Below, piece by piece: positions 8,279 through 19,157 of a stretch of 50,849 nucleotides of DNA. The stretch is from Sulfolobus sp. SCGC AB-777_G06 (lineage in GTDB: Archaea; Thermoproteota; Thermoprotei_A; Sulfolobales; Sulfolobaceae): the NCBI GenBank assembly GCA_003086555.1, contig QEFN01000001.1, positions 1-50,849 on the forward strand, given 5' to 3'. The translations under genes were made by a program, and so were the position numbers. Positions within the stretch are counted from its first letter, which is position 1, and each line of letters opens with the position of its first letter. A model generated the notes under the pieces. The model saw nothing but the letters and a program-made list of their open reading frames with translations. It was not told where the DNA came from and ran no database searches.

Positions 8279-8539
8279 TTATTTTTCCTTTTTTCTGTTT
8301 TCCCTCCTCTTTTCGACTATGCCTTTGTTAATTTTAGTTCTTGTACCTCCTGTCCTTAAATTGAGATCATAGTATACTCTACCTTACTCCTTGGTTTCTT
8401 GTAAGTAGCCTAAGGAAGTGAGCTTTTTGAGTCTCCTATATGTAGTCGTCTTTGGAATGCCAGTAAAATTCGAGATCTCGCTCAAAGTTTTATATCCTCT
8501 CTTTATTGCCTCCATAACAAGAAGATCTCTATTATCCAA
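8279..8539 (-). pseudogene. Winged-helix regulator with an in-frame TAA
   Basis: From a TTG at 8539 the minus strand encodes about 51 residues of a clear winged helix-turn-helix: LLVMEAIKRGYKTLSEIS, then recognition helix GIPKTTTYRRLKKLTSLGYL. A TAA at 8384-8386 interrupts it, and the same frame resumes with the wing (GRVYYDLNLRTGGTRTKIN) and a basic tail to a second TAA at 8279-8281. The frame is preserved across the stop, so a single nonsense change is the simplest explanation. It is divergent from the arlJ remnant, the position where Sulfolobales keep the membrane-bound archaellum regulators ArnR/ArnR1. The membrane part expected for ArnR is absent, so the link is inferred. Confidence 0.5.
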
Positions 8540-8587
8540 TTTCTCACTAACTATCTGAACTTCACTTTTTGCCTTCTGTTACTATGA

Positions 8588-9432
8588 ATTTACTTCGAGA
8601 TGCCAGTGATGACATTCTCATTCTTCTATGGTTACTCAGCATATCAGAGAATAAAGGCTAAGAACGAGGCTGAGGAAAAGCTACCGATCTTTGTTAGGTC
8701 TGTTGCGGAGCTCATAAGAAGCACCGGTGATAATTTCTTTAACGCCCTGAGAAAGTTACAAGAGGGTGATTTATTAACCTCAACCTTGGTAAAGGCTACT
8801 ACTTTCGGCAAGTTAATTGATGACACGATCTCTCGTTATGTATCATCTATGATAACTACGGGTAACTTCAATCCAAGAACTGACTCGTGGATCCTTAATA
8901 CGGTCTTCAGGAACTTAATGGAGATGGACAGACAACGTGTACTTAGGTATAACATTTTTACTAGGCTTGCGGAAATTACAGACGCTTACTATGACGCCAT
9001 AATGGCTAAGAAGAGGAGCTCATACATGTTCGTAGGGGCTGCGGCAATTGCACCTGCAATTATGGCTGGTGTTATTGTTATGACGGTCTACGTCTTACAC
9101 AGCATATCGGGATTAGTCCAAATACCCAACCTGAACTTGCAGAGTGCTAATGGTATTGCTATTCCGTCCGGTATAACGGGGTTACTTAACTTCTTTACAG
9201 CATTTATTAACGTAGGTAATGAGGTAAATGAGATGTTACCTACATTAGAGCTAATGATCGCAGAAACTGGTGTAATATTCGGACTGTTATATGCTAAGGC
9301 CGCTGACGGTACAGTTAAGAATACTTTCAGGGATTTCAAGTGTCAATTGTTGCCGTAATTAGTATAATAGTTATGCAAATTGCACTAACTTACGTTACCC
9401 ATGCTCCTAACATATTGACCCAAGGAACGTGA
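8588..9432 (+). pseudogene. arlJ: Archaellum platform protein ArlJ (FlaJ), C-terminal remnant with frameshift
   Basis: This is the C-terminal half of the polytopic platform protein of the archaellum motor (T2SS F-domain family), normally about 470-550 residues. The open frame begins after a TGA at 8585-8587 with no N-terminal half. It contains the second cytoplasmic F-type domain (KLPIFVRSVAELIRSTGDNF, FGKLIDD, NPRTDSWILNTVFRNLMEMDRQ) and two membrane segments (about 9025-9110 and 9230-9300). At about 9340 the frame breaks: the original frame stops at 9356-9358, while the +2 frame carries the missing last helix (VSIVAVISIIVMQIALTYV) to TGA at 9430-9432. A single lost G in AAGGTG would explain this. 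No arlB, X, G, F, H or I is next to it. Confidence 0.8.
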
Positions 9433-9533
9433 ATGTTAATACAAATTTTTCGATCCATCACGTCCCCTTTTCCTCTTTATCTTTCCCCCTTCAGAAAGAT
9501 TTATACTTAGTGAATTCTATTATCAACTTTGTA

Positions 9534-11918
<2,385 letters not shown>

Positions 11919-11949
11919 AGATTTTTAATCATTAGTCTTAAAACGTGTT

Positions 11950-12840
11950 ATGAATACCAAGTTAGTCAATATAATTGTTTTTACGATAATAGTAATTGCC
12001 TTAGGGGTTACAGCGTCGTATGTGGTAGCAAACGTGCTTAATGTTACCTTGGAAGTTCAAGACGTAGTAACTGCTTTGATAATTGCTATAGCTGGGATAT
12101 CGATGATCACAGTTATAGCTAAGATTCTTAAGCAAAACGTCGGTAATGTTATTGGAAAGACGACCGCGAGAGTCTTAGTCTTCTCGTTGAAATACTAGGG
12201 TATTCAGTAGTCGAGGTTATTGAGCTAACAGCATTGCATGTGGGTATCACTAGTGCATTGTTTGGAGGTACTGTATTCGGTCTGGTTGCAGGTCTTGCTT
12301 TACAGACTTCGTTGGCTAACGTGTTCTCGGGACTGTTCTTAATATTCAGCAGACCCTTTGAGATAGGAGACAGAGTAACGATAACTACATGGCAATATGG
12401 ACTTTTAGCACCTACTTATCATCCGAAGTTCTGGAGCAACGATTTCTTGATCCCAGGTTATACTGGTATAGTAACTGACATCAGTCTGATTTATACTACC
12501 ATAGTTACAGACGAGAATGTCATTATGAAGATACCTAACAATGTAATGATCCAAGCTGCCATATTTGTTCATAAAGAGGAGTATAGGCTAGTGCGGACTA
12601 AGTATGAGATTACAAAAGACATAGACCCAGATAAGTTGGTACCAGAACTAAAGAAGAGGATTAAAGAATTAGATTTCGTAATTAAGGAACCCGAAATAAA
12701 AGTGTTGGACACTACTCTCAATACGTATACAATTGCAATTGACATTTTTTGTAAAGGCACATACGAAAGTCCCCTAGAAGTGAGATCATTAAGGTATCAT
12801 GAGGACTGTCAAGGAGATGCAAAAAGTCAAAGCTAGGTAG
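11950..12840 (+). pseudogene. MscS-type mechanosensitive channel, frameshifted
   Basis: The first part (ATG 11950 to TAG at about 12196-12198) encodes two N-terminal membrane helices. The second lies in another frame and starts upstream of the stop with LVEILGYSVVEVIELT. It continues into the pore helix and gate (GGTVFGLVAGLALQTSLANV) and the beta domain (FSRPFEIGDRVTI), which define the MscS family. Losing one base near 12180 accounts for the shift. A second shift near 12795 is likely, because the frame ending at 12836 loses amphipathic character while the next frame gives IMRTVKEMQKVKAR before a TAG at 12838-12840. The gene has a TATA-like box 26 nt before the ATG. As read it cannot make a full channel; sequence error is the alternative. 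Confidence 0.78.
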
Positions 12841-12963
12841 GTTTTCCCACCAGCCTCCAAATTAACGATTATTCAGCCGGAATTAATGCCGTTTTATAGA
12901 GCGTTTTAACATTAAGATGGTAGGATTAAAGTTATAGTCTCTTCTCCATAATAAAATATCGCT

Positions 12964-13428
12964 GTGAAAAAGAGCTTTCTAGTAATCGGCCTAGCTTTTA
13001 TTATAGTAAGTTTGGTATTCTTATATCTGCATCTAACCCTATCAAAGAGTTCGTACCAAAAGGGTATTATACCCATTAGAGCGGAGGGAAATTACACTCT
13101 TAGTATTAGTTACTCAAGTTTTGTATTTGAATACAAAGATAATGTGTCTGAGCCGTTGCGAGTGATCCCCGTAAACATTCAAATAATAAACACAACGTAT
13201 AGTAACGGGACATATTATGTTTTCGGAGAGGGTTTTTACGATTCGCAATTACTATTGAAAAATAATTACACGCAAGGAGTGCTTGTAGGATTTGTACTCA
13301 TAAATGATTCCCCGATTTATGTGGTCTATTCTCTATCTTTGACTTTTTTCATGATAAGTTTAGTAACGGGAATAGTAATAGTTTCCGTTTCTTTCTTATT
13401 TAAAGGTTCGGACACGGAGGAAGATTGA
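12964..13428 (+). CDS. Membrane-anchored protein with an external domain, unknown function
   Basis: A 154-residue protein with an N-terminal membrane segment (about residues 4-22), an external region of roughly 95 residues rich in Tyr, Ser, Thr and Asn with several N-glycosylation sequons (NYT, NVS, NTT, NGT), and a second membrane helix (about 120-145), followed by a short charged tail. No family recognised. The GTG start is 28-30 nt after GTTATAG (12930-12936). The 3' end overlaps the convergent COG2522-type regulator by 29 bp. Confidence 0.65.
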   Translation: MKKSFLVIGLAFIIVSLVFLYLHLTLSKSSYQKGIIPIRAEGNYTLSISYSSFVFEYKDNVSEPLRVIPVNIQIINTTYSNGTYYVFGEGFYDSQLLLKNNYTQGVLVGFVLINDSPIYVVYSLSLTFFMISLVTGIVIVSVSFLFKGSDTEED

Positions 13429-13729
13429 AGATCCTCCTAGACCTCGAACATAAAATACAGAAAGAAGTACTCTCGACGGTTTGTCCACTTAAAATTCTTC
13501 CAACTAAGGAGTCCAGCATATCACTTACCTCTTCATCACTGTTTACCTTCTGGACTTGCTCTCCTTTCATCTTTATCTGCTTTTCATAAGTGGTTGCTGA
13601 AATACCTACCTCCTTTGATGCTTTAACTACAGGCACTCCTTTCTCTATCAGTCTTTTAGCAATTGCTAACCTTAATACCGGAACTACAATCTTAAATGCA
13701 TCTTCGCATGGTGTGGTAATCTTTCTCAT
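13400..13729 (-). CDS. COG2522-type helix-turn-helix regulator
   Basis: A 109-residue predicted DNA-binding protein. The N-terminal MRKITTPCE and VLRLAIAKRLIEKGVPVVKASKEVGIS form the helix-turn-helix seen in the small archaeal COG2522 regulators (related to the HTH part of ThiN-fused proteins). The C-terminal CILC motif matches the CxxC in this family and probably binds a metal or Fe-S cluster. After CILCSRSRR the sequence (IFNLPPCPNL) looks unlike family ends, so a late frameshift is possible. The TATA-like CTATTAAAAATAG is centred 26 nt before the ATG. Tail-to-tail overlap with its neighbour. Confidence 0.7.
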   Translation of the reverse strand: MRKITTPCEDAFKIVVPVLRLAIAKRLIEKGVPVVKASKEVGISATTYEKQIKMKGEQVQKVNSDEEVSDMLDSLVGRILSGQTVESTSFCILCSRSRRIFNLPPCPNL

Positions 13730-13869
13730 AGTTGAAATTTCGCATCTATTTTTAATAGAATTTGAGTATAATACCGAAAGTCAGTTTCAATTAACAGTGT
13801 TAAACGTAAGTGTATAACTTAGTATACCGGTGTTAGAATCCGTATGATTTATAATGATAGATTGAGGTA

Positions 13870-14535
13870 TTAAAATTCCGGAGTGAAAAAGAATTTTCCG
13901 TTTACGTCAACTCTCTTTACTTTATAATTATACACAAAGGACAGTAACTCATCCGAGAGGCCTTTCGGCTCTCCCTCGTAGATAATCCTTCCGTTCTTCA
14001 GAAGGATCACTCTATCGACGTAGTTTATAACATCCAGCTCGTGAGCTGTAATAAGGAATAGCTTTTCGTTCTTCAGCTGGCTCATTATAGCTATTATCTT
14101 GAATTTGTTAGCAAAGTCCACGTTAGAGAAGGGTTCGTCCATTATGACTAAATTTCCCTCACCAAGTGCTTTAGCTATTAACACTAACCTCTTCTCTCCA
14201 CTGCTTAACGTGGAGAAATCCCTTTGCATGAACTTATCCAACCCTAATAGTTTAACATATCTCTCGTAATTTCCTCTCTTTCTCCCTGCTGTTAGGACTT
14301 CCCAGACTTTCATGGAAGGAGAAAAGAACTCGGAAGGGGAATAGGATAGTTTTTCTAAGTCTACTGAAACCTCCCCTTCGTTCAATTTAACCATACCTAT
14401 TATAGTCCTGAGTAAGGTGGTCTTACCTGATCCGTTAGGTCCTAAAAGAAGCGTCACCCCTTCCTTAAGCTCGAAAGTTACGTTATCTATGACGACCTTA
14501 TCACCGAACTTAACTCTCAACCCTTTGACCATCAT
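13870..14535 (-). CDS. ABC transporter ATP-binding protein (FecE/BtuD type)
   Basis: A 221-residue ATPase of a metal-chelate importer. Walker A GPNGSGKTT is at residues 32-40, signature LSSGEKR at 110-116, Walker B LVIMDEP at 129-135 and H-loop ITAHELD near 163. The usual Q-loop glutamine is not visible: the expected YVPQ segment reads YSPSEF (65-70), with Ser68 in the glutamine position. The protein is shorter than typical FecE (about 250). The start lies inside the end of the permease gene (26-bp overlap), so the two are co-translated. Substrate class is taken from the permease and the divergent binding protein: iron complexes, heme or cobalamin. Confidence 0.87.
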   Translation of the reverse strand: MMVKGLRVKFGDKVVIDNVTFELKEGVTLLLGPNGSGKTTLLRTIIGMVKLNEGEVSVDLEKLSYSPSEFFSPSMKVWEVLTAGRKRGNYERYVKLLGLDKFMQRDFSTLSSGEKRLVLIAKALGEGNLVIMDEPFSNVDFANKFKIIAIMSQLKNEKLFLITAHELDVINYVDRVILLKNGRIIYEGEPKGLSDELLSFVYNYKVKRVDVNGKFFFTPEF

Positions 14536-15490
14536 TTATCCTCACCATGAGCGAAACCAGAACCGGGGAGGACATTAGGGCAATTATCGGAGTTACTGGG
14601 ATAATAGTCCCGAAGAGACCATGGGATAATACGTTACTTATTAACATAAGGGAAGCACCGGTGACAGAAGAGTACACTGTAAGATCCCTCATATTTCCTC
14701 CAATAACCCTTCTCACCAGATGAGGGACAAGGATTCCCAAGAAACCGATCACTCCTACCAAGGATATCTCGTAAGATACCACGAAACTTATGAAGGTTAG
14801 CCAGAAGACCCTAAACCTTTGGGGGTTAATGCCGTGGGCATAGCTCAACTCATCACTTATTGCTACTAAGTCGATAGCTTTTGAGTGAATTAACGATAGT
14901 ATTACAAGAATAGCCGAAATTAATATCAGGGGGATAACCTGATCCCACCCAACAATACTAATCTCTCCTAAGAGCCAGAACAACAAAGGGGGTATAGTAG
15001 GATCCTTATACTCAAGGATCGTAAACAATATCGTGTAAATTGAAGTGAAGATGTAAGAGACTATAACACCCCCTATCACTAAACCGTAAATCCCTCCTCT
15101 TTTTCCTATTATGATTGTTAAACTGGTCGAGAAGAGAGAAAAAACAAAAGCGAACAGAGGCTGGAGGAAGGGCATTATAAAGGAGTTTAACAAGAAATAC
15201 GAGATTATCGCACCTAAAGCTCCTCCAGACGCTGTCCCTGATATATAAGGGTCGACAATAGGATTCCTCAATAGGTGTTGCATAATGGCTCCGCTCAACG
15301 ACAGTGTTATACCTACTACCATAGCGGTTATTATCGTAGGCAGTCTGATTCTGTAAAGTATGATCGAATATACACCGTTCGGGTGAATTAAATCGTTAAT
15401 TGGAATTATGACTTGTCCTACGATAAGAGCCAAAATGAAAGACGGTATAATAGAGAGAAATAAGAAATACTTCAGAATACTTTTATTCAC
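14510..15490 (-). CDS. ABC transporter permease, FecCD/BtuC family
   Basis: A permease of 326 residues from the chosen start, with about ten membrane segments and the FecCD signatures IRLPTIITAMVVGITLSLSG and GFLGILVPHLVRRVIG (the latter contacts the ATPase). A longer frame opens at ATG 15529, but TTTATTATATGG on the minus strand is centred near 15516, 26 nt before GTG 15490, so a leaderless start giving MNKSILKYFLFL is preferred. The ATPase gene overlaps its 3' end. The divergent gene at 15981 encodes the matching substrate-binding protein, with about 490 bp between them. Confidence 0.87.
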   Translation of the reverse strand: MNKSILKYFLFLSIIPSFILALIVGQVIIPINDLIHPNGVYSIILYRIRLPTIITAMVVGITLSLSGAIMQHLLRNPIVDPYISGTASGGALGAIISYFLLNSFIMPFLQPLFAFVFSLFSTSLTIIIGKRGGIYGLVIGGVIVSYIFTSIYTILFTILEYKDPTIPPLLFWLLGEISIVGWDQVIPLILISAILVILSLIHSKAIDLVAISDELSYAHGINPQRFRVFWLTFISFVVSYEISLVGVIGFLGILVPHLVRRVIGGNMRDLTVYSSVTGASLMLISNVLSHGLFGTIIPVTPIIALMSSPVLVSLMVRINDGQRVES

Positions 15491-15529
15491 AAGAATTGGA
15501 CAGCCTATCCATATAATAAACTTTTCCAC

Positions 15530-15945
15530 TATAGGTTAAAGCCAAGGGTACATCTTAGCCTAACGTCCAACGTATTAATGGATAAACAAAGTATCGAGGA
15601 GAACTCGTCTTAAATAACGATGGAAGAACCCTTAGAGAAGAAGATCAGGTTAACAGTTAATAAACTCTGTTTAGAAAAACAGTCGACAAACATCTTACGT
15701 AATAGGAAAGTTTACAAACCCTTGTATTCCTGAAAGTGTTATCCTCGCAAACTAAACCAAGTGGAAATTGGGAACTTCAACGCTTACTAGAGGAGAGCTA
15801 CTTGACTAGGGTTAAAAAGTAGTCACAGTTTGAACACTATTCTTGTAAGGTGTAGAAACACTAATGGTGTTCTGAAAGAAATTAAGTATGAGTCGGAATT
15901 TCACCCCGTTCGAGAACGATCTACATTGATACACTGAAGCATGAT
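15530..15945. other. Intergenic tract without a recognisable gene
   Basis: About 415 bp between the permease and its divergent binding protein. A 37-codon frame from ATG 15620 (begins MEEPLEKKIRLTVNKL) and shorter pieces near 15850-15930 have a faintly coding look but stop quickly and match no family I know. It may hold degraded sequence or long regulatory DNA. Confidence 0.3.
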
Positions 15946-15980
15946 AAAATTTATATGTATTGGATAACCTATCCATACTT

Positions 15981-16964
15981 ATGAGAAGCTCAATCTTAAT
16001 CGGAATAATTCTAGTGGTAATAGTAATATTTTCAATTCTGATTTATACTCGATATTATAGCAATAGAACAAGTACTTCCTCCAATATATCCCAGCCCATC
16101 GTGACAACTTCAGAAAAGTCCTTGAGAATCGTTAGTCTAGCCCCCTCAGATACTCAGATCCTAATTTCGTTAGGACTCGGTAAATATATAGTTGGCTTAG
16201 ACGAATATTCCTTCGAGCTTTTACACTACTTGAACGAAACGTCGCTGATACCATCTAACGTGACTGTGTTCCAAACTATCAGCCCTCCTAACATATCGGG
16301 TCTTTTACTCCTTCACCCCAACGTAGTAGTTGTTGAGTATGGGCTAGACTCACACTACATACCAGATATGGAAAAAGCAGGATTGAATTTACTCATTACA
16401 AACAACGATTTCGCTTTATCCATTGTACAAGTCGAGGAAAACATCCTTAATATTGCCCAACAATTTAACGAGGTTCAAGTTGGCAAAGAGGTAGTTAATT
16501 GGATGAACTCACACATGATTAACTATACTCCTTCAGTAAACGTGGCGTATTTAGACTGGATATGTCCCAACGGTGAAGCTTACACAGTTGGGGGTAACGT
16601 GTTTATAAATAATCTTCTGGTCTTGGCTGGAGGTAACAACGTTTTTGCTAACGAATCCGGTTACCCGCTTGTAACGGCTTCCAAGATACTTGTTGTGAAC
16701 CCGCAAGTGATAATAGCACAAACTGTTTACAACTATACCTATACTATACAATTAATTGAAGAATATTATAATACCACTTCAGCTGTTCATGACGGTAAAG
16801 TTTACTTGATATCCGGACTTGCAGTTGACCTTCTAGACGAACCTGGTGTATTGTCACCTTATGGATCTGTATTATTGCACGATATACTAATAGGGAAGGC
16901 TCCGCACTACATAAACACTACGTGGGTAGAAGAAAACCTTAACGTCTCACTCCCCGCATTTTAA
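15981..16964 (+). CDS. Membrane-anchored substrate-binding protein of metal-chelate ABC importer
   Basis: A 327-residue extracellular binding protein of the periplasmic-binding family 2 (PF01497 type). An N-terminal membrane anchor (residues 2-22) is followed by a short Ser/Thr/Asn linker, then the binding fold starting RIVSLAPSDTQILISLGLG. Numerous N-glycosylation sequons agree with an external location. A TTG at 15960 could extend it by seven residues, but TTTATAT (15949-15955) is about 27 nt before ATG 15981, so the shorter leaderless start is chosen. It pairs with the divergent permease and ATPase. Substrate probably an iron chelate, heme or corrinoid; this is not resolved by sequence. 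Confidence 0.85.
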   Translation: MRSSILIGIILVVIVIFSILIYTRYYSNRTSTSSNISQPIVTTSEKSLRIVSLAPSDTQILISLGLGKYIVGLDEYSFELLHYLNETSLIPSNVTVFQTISPPNISGLLLLHPNVVVVEYGLDSHYIPDMEKAGLNLLITNNDFALSIVQVEENILNIAQQFNEVQVGKEVVNWMNSHMINYTPSVNVAYLDWICPNGEAYTVGGNVFINNLLVLAGGNNVFANESGYPLVTASKILVVNPQVIIAQTVYNYTYTIQLIEEYYNTTSAVHDGKVYLISGLAVDLLDEPGVLSPYGSVLLHDILIGKAPHYINTTWVEENLNVSLPAF

Positions 16965-17004
16965 GCGATAAACTATTTTTCTTTCAAAGGATCACTAACC
17001 TCAA

Positions 17005-17934
17005 ATGGACACTTTACCTGAGCTAAGGTTTAAAATATACCTATCACTTGGCTTGACGATAATCTCGGAAGCGATCGTAACTTACATTCTCTTACAAATG
17101 CTTAACTTCCCCGTAATTGCCGTTATACCGTTTTTGGGTTTATTCTGGTTAATTCAGTGGCTGATTTCACCTTACTTGGTCGCCCGGAACTCTTTTGAGA
17201 TTACAGAGGATGATCCTTATTATGGGAGAGTTTACGAAATGGTGAAGAGGATCGCAATAGCATCTGGGATCAAACCCCCTCGGGTATTCATCGTAAACGC
17301 ACCTTATCCTAACGCCTTTGCCTACGGGAACTATGTAACAGGGAAGAGAATAGGAATAACTAGCCCTCTGCTTAACATACTAAGCGAGGAGGAACTTGCT
17401 GCTGTGATCGGACACGAGGTAGGACACATTAAGCATAATGACGTGGAAATAGGTATGGCTATAGGCTTGATACCTTCAGTCTTGGGCTTCGTAAGTAATC
17501 TACTCCTCAATTTAGGCTGGATCAGCTTAATATTTGCTGTAGATGAGACAGACTTATTATTGGGAATTGTTATGCTCGCCGTTGGGGGAGCCTTGTTTAT
17601 TATAACATTAACACTCCAACTTTTCGTGCTGTGGTTTAACAGGCTAAGAGAAAGTTATGCGGACTTTCACGCAGTTCAATTATTCGGAAAGGATGCGATA
17701 AATCTAGCAAATGCCTTAGCTAAAATAGAAATATATATGCAGAACGTCAGGTTAGACCCTTTCACCGGGATCATTGTTACTGCATCTCCCGTAAAAGTAA
17801 AGGAAACAGATCCATCTATACTGGTCGAGGAGTGGCTAAATGAGAAACCTTCCCCGTTCTCAGACATTTTGTCTACTCACCCTGATCCCGCAAAAAGAGT
17901 TCAAATGATTTACAAAAGTGTAATTAGAGCATAA
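17005..17934 (+). CDS. htpX: HtpX-like membrane zinc metalloprotease (M48)
   Basis: A 309-residue M48 peptidase for quality control of membrane proteins. Two N-terminal membrane helices (about 11-33 and 36-58) precede the catalytic domain. The zinc motif HEVGH is at 137-141 and the third ligand Glu216 lies in RESYADFHA. Two more hydrophobic segments (about 150-172 and 185-212) lie between them, as in HtpX. The C-terminal FSTHP-like segment DILSTHPDPAKR is a family hallmark. Own promoter: AT-rich box about 26-30 nt upstream of the ATG. Tail-to-tail with the small membrane protein downstream. Confidence 0.9.
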   Translation: MDTLPELRFKIYLSLGLTIISEAIVTYILLQMLNFPVIAVIPFLGLFWLIQWLISPYLVARNSFEITEDDPYYGRVYEMVKRIAIASGIKPPRVFIVNAPYPNAFAYGNYVTGKRIGITSPLLNILSEEELAAVIGHEVGHIKHNDVEIGMAIGLIPSVLGFVSNLLLNLGWISLIFAVDETDLLLGIVMLAVGGALFIITLTLQLFVLWFNRLRESYADFHAVQLFGKDAINLANALAKIEIYMQNVRLDPFTGIIVTASPVKVKETDPSILVEEWLNEKPSPFSDILSTHPDPAKRVQMIYKSVIRA

Positions 17935-17982
17935 TTGAAAAAGTTATCATTATTATTTGTCTAGTTACAGCAATATATTTTT

Positions 17983-18288
17983 CTACCCTTTTAATAGTCC
18001 TACAACGAATCCTATAATGAAGAATATGGAGTTATAGGGAAGATAAGTTAGCGCCTCAGTAGCGTATCTCTCTGCCTCTGGTGTAATCGTTGTAACTGAG
18101 GTCTTTATAAACGATAAGACTATGTTAGGTGAGACTACACCTATTACTATAAGTAAGATTATTATAGCTAAAAGGACTATCCCTATTTTTAGGATGTTCT
18201 TTATTAAAAACCCGATTAAAAGCCCTAAAAGAAAGGCTATGATTAGATAGACTATTTCACTTTTAGTAACATCTGGGACTATGAGCAT
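17983..18288 (-). CDS. Small membrane protein, unknown function
   Basis: A 101-residue protein with two or three N-terminal membrane segments (residues 8-28 and 30-57), an amphipathic middle (TPEAERYATEALTYL) and a C-terminal hydrophobic segment ending GFVVGLLKG. The family is not recognised; similar small proteins occur in Sulfolobales. Its ATG is 27 nt from the centre of the TATA element at 18312-18319, which it appears to share with the divergent gene at 18342. Confidence 0.65.
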   Translation of the reverse strand: MLIVPDVTKSEIVYLIIAFLLGLLIGFLIKNILKIGIVLLAIIILLIVIGVVSPNIVLSFIKTSVTTITPEAERYATEALTYLPYNSIFFIIGFVVGLLKG

Positions 18289-18311
18289 TAAGTTGATCTA
18301 CGTGAATCAGA

Positions 18312-18319
18312 TTTTTATA
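18312..18319. promoter_or_regulatory. Single TATA element apparently serving two divergent leaderless genes
   Basis: TTTTTATA on the plus strand reads TATAAAAA on the minus strand. Its centre is about 26-27 nt from the ATG of each flanking gene (18288 minus, 18342 plus), the standard spacing for leaderless transcripts. No other TATA-like box lies in the 53-bp gap. Confidence 0.55.
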
Positions 18320-18341
18320 GTTAAGGCTAATAGGTAAGAGT

Positions 18342-18662
18342 ATGAAAGTAGTAAAATATCACCTCACAGTGCAAATTACTAAGGGCGATAAAGAGGAGAA
18401 AATAGAGAAGAAGTTCAGGCACTTGAATAATGCTAAAGAGTTCGCGAAGGAACTAGTTTCTAAAGAGAAAGTAAAATGCGGGGATTATAACCAAAAAGAC
18501 GGGTTACTGGTAAGAGAGTGTAGCGGTGAAAAGATTAAAATAAAGATTGATATTAAGACCGAAAGAATAAAGAAAGTAAAGAGGGAAGGAGGGAAGAAGG
18601 AATCCGGTAAGGAGCAAAAGAAGGAAGAACAGAAATCACAAGAAGAGAAAAAGCAACAGTAA
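18342..18662 (+). CDS. Small charged protein with Lys/Glu-rich tail, unknown function
   Basis: A 106-residue soluble protein. The first 75 residues alternate strands and helices (KYHLTVQITKGDKEEKIEKK) with two cysteines (CGDYNQKD, RECSGEK). The last 30 residues are almost entirely Lys, Glu and Gln, probably disordered. No known family. The ATG lies 26 nt from the shared TATA element at 18312-18319. Confidence 0.65.
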   Translation: MKVVKYHLTVQITKGDKEEKIEKKFRHLNNAKEFAKELVSKEKVKCGDYNQKDGLLVRECSGEKIKIKIDIKTERIKKVKREGGKKESGKEQKKEEQKSQEEKKQQ

Positions 18663-18689
18663 AAGAGATTTTGTTATATAGGTAGCGTT

Positions 18690-19061
18690 TTATTGTAAAT
18701 GTTGTTCTAATCCCTGCCTCACTTCAGTCGCTAGTTTTTCAAGATCTTTTTCTAATTTTTCATATAATTTGTTTTTATCAACCCAGTAAAGATAACCCGG
18801 TCTACCCTTCTTTTTATCCTCACTCTCCTCCTTTTCCCTCATTATCAAGCCCTTGTCAAGGAGGTTGTTCAACGACTTATTAATAGAAGCCTTAGTTACG
18901 TCTAATTCTTCGGAAATCTCATCAGCGGTCATTTTTTTCCCTTTAACCATCAATAAGTGCAAGACGCTTACGTCACTTGAGGATAAGCCATACATAAATG
19001 CTAAGAATTCATGTATCTCAACGCTTCTGCCATCAGGGAATACAATTTTTTCTTCTTCCAT
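18690..19061 (-). CDS. Winged-helix regulator, MarR/GbsR-like
   Basis: A 123-residue DNA-binding protein. The winged helix spans about residues 25-90: SSDVSVLHLLMVKGKKMTADE, then DVTKASINKSLNNLLDKGLI as the recognition helix region, and a wing KKGRPGYLYWVD. The C-terminal helix (YEKLEKDLEKLATEVRQGLE) is a likely dimerisation coiled coil. This arrangement resembles archaeal GbsR/MarR-type regulators. It is divergent from the ABC-2 exporter operon at 19158, which it probably controls. Confidence 0.8.
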   Translation of the reverse strand: MEEEKIVFPDGRSVEIHEFLAFMYGLSSSDVSVLHLLMVKGKKMTADEISEELDVTKASINKSLNNLLDKGLIMREKEESEDKKKGRPGYLYWVDKNKLYEKLEKDLEKLATEVRQGLEQHLQ

Positions 19062-19157
19062 GACTATATATACTATTAAAAAATCAAATATTAAATTTGA
19101 TCTTTACCATAGGGAGAAATAGTTATAGTTTTTAGGTCAAATAATTATGATCACCCC

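Noticed and set aside
9429..9533. N-terminal extension of the proton ATPase
   Set aside because: The extra 35 residues lack family similarity and overlap the TATA box at 9500-9509 and the end of the arlJ relic.
15620..15733. 37-codon frame in the ABC importer intergenic region
   Set aside because: Short, no family match, no TATA box at the right spacing.
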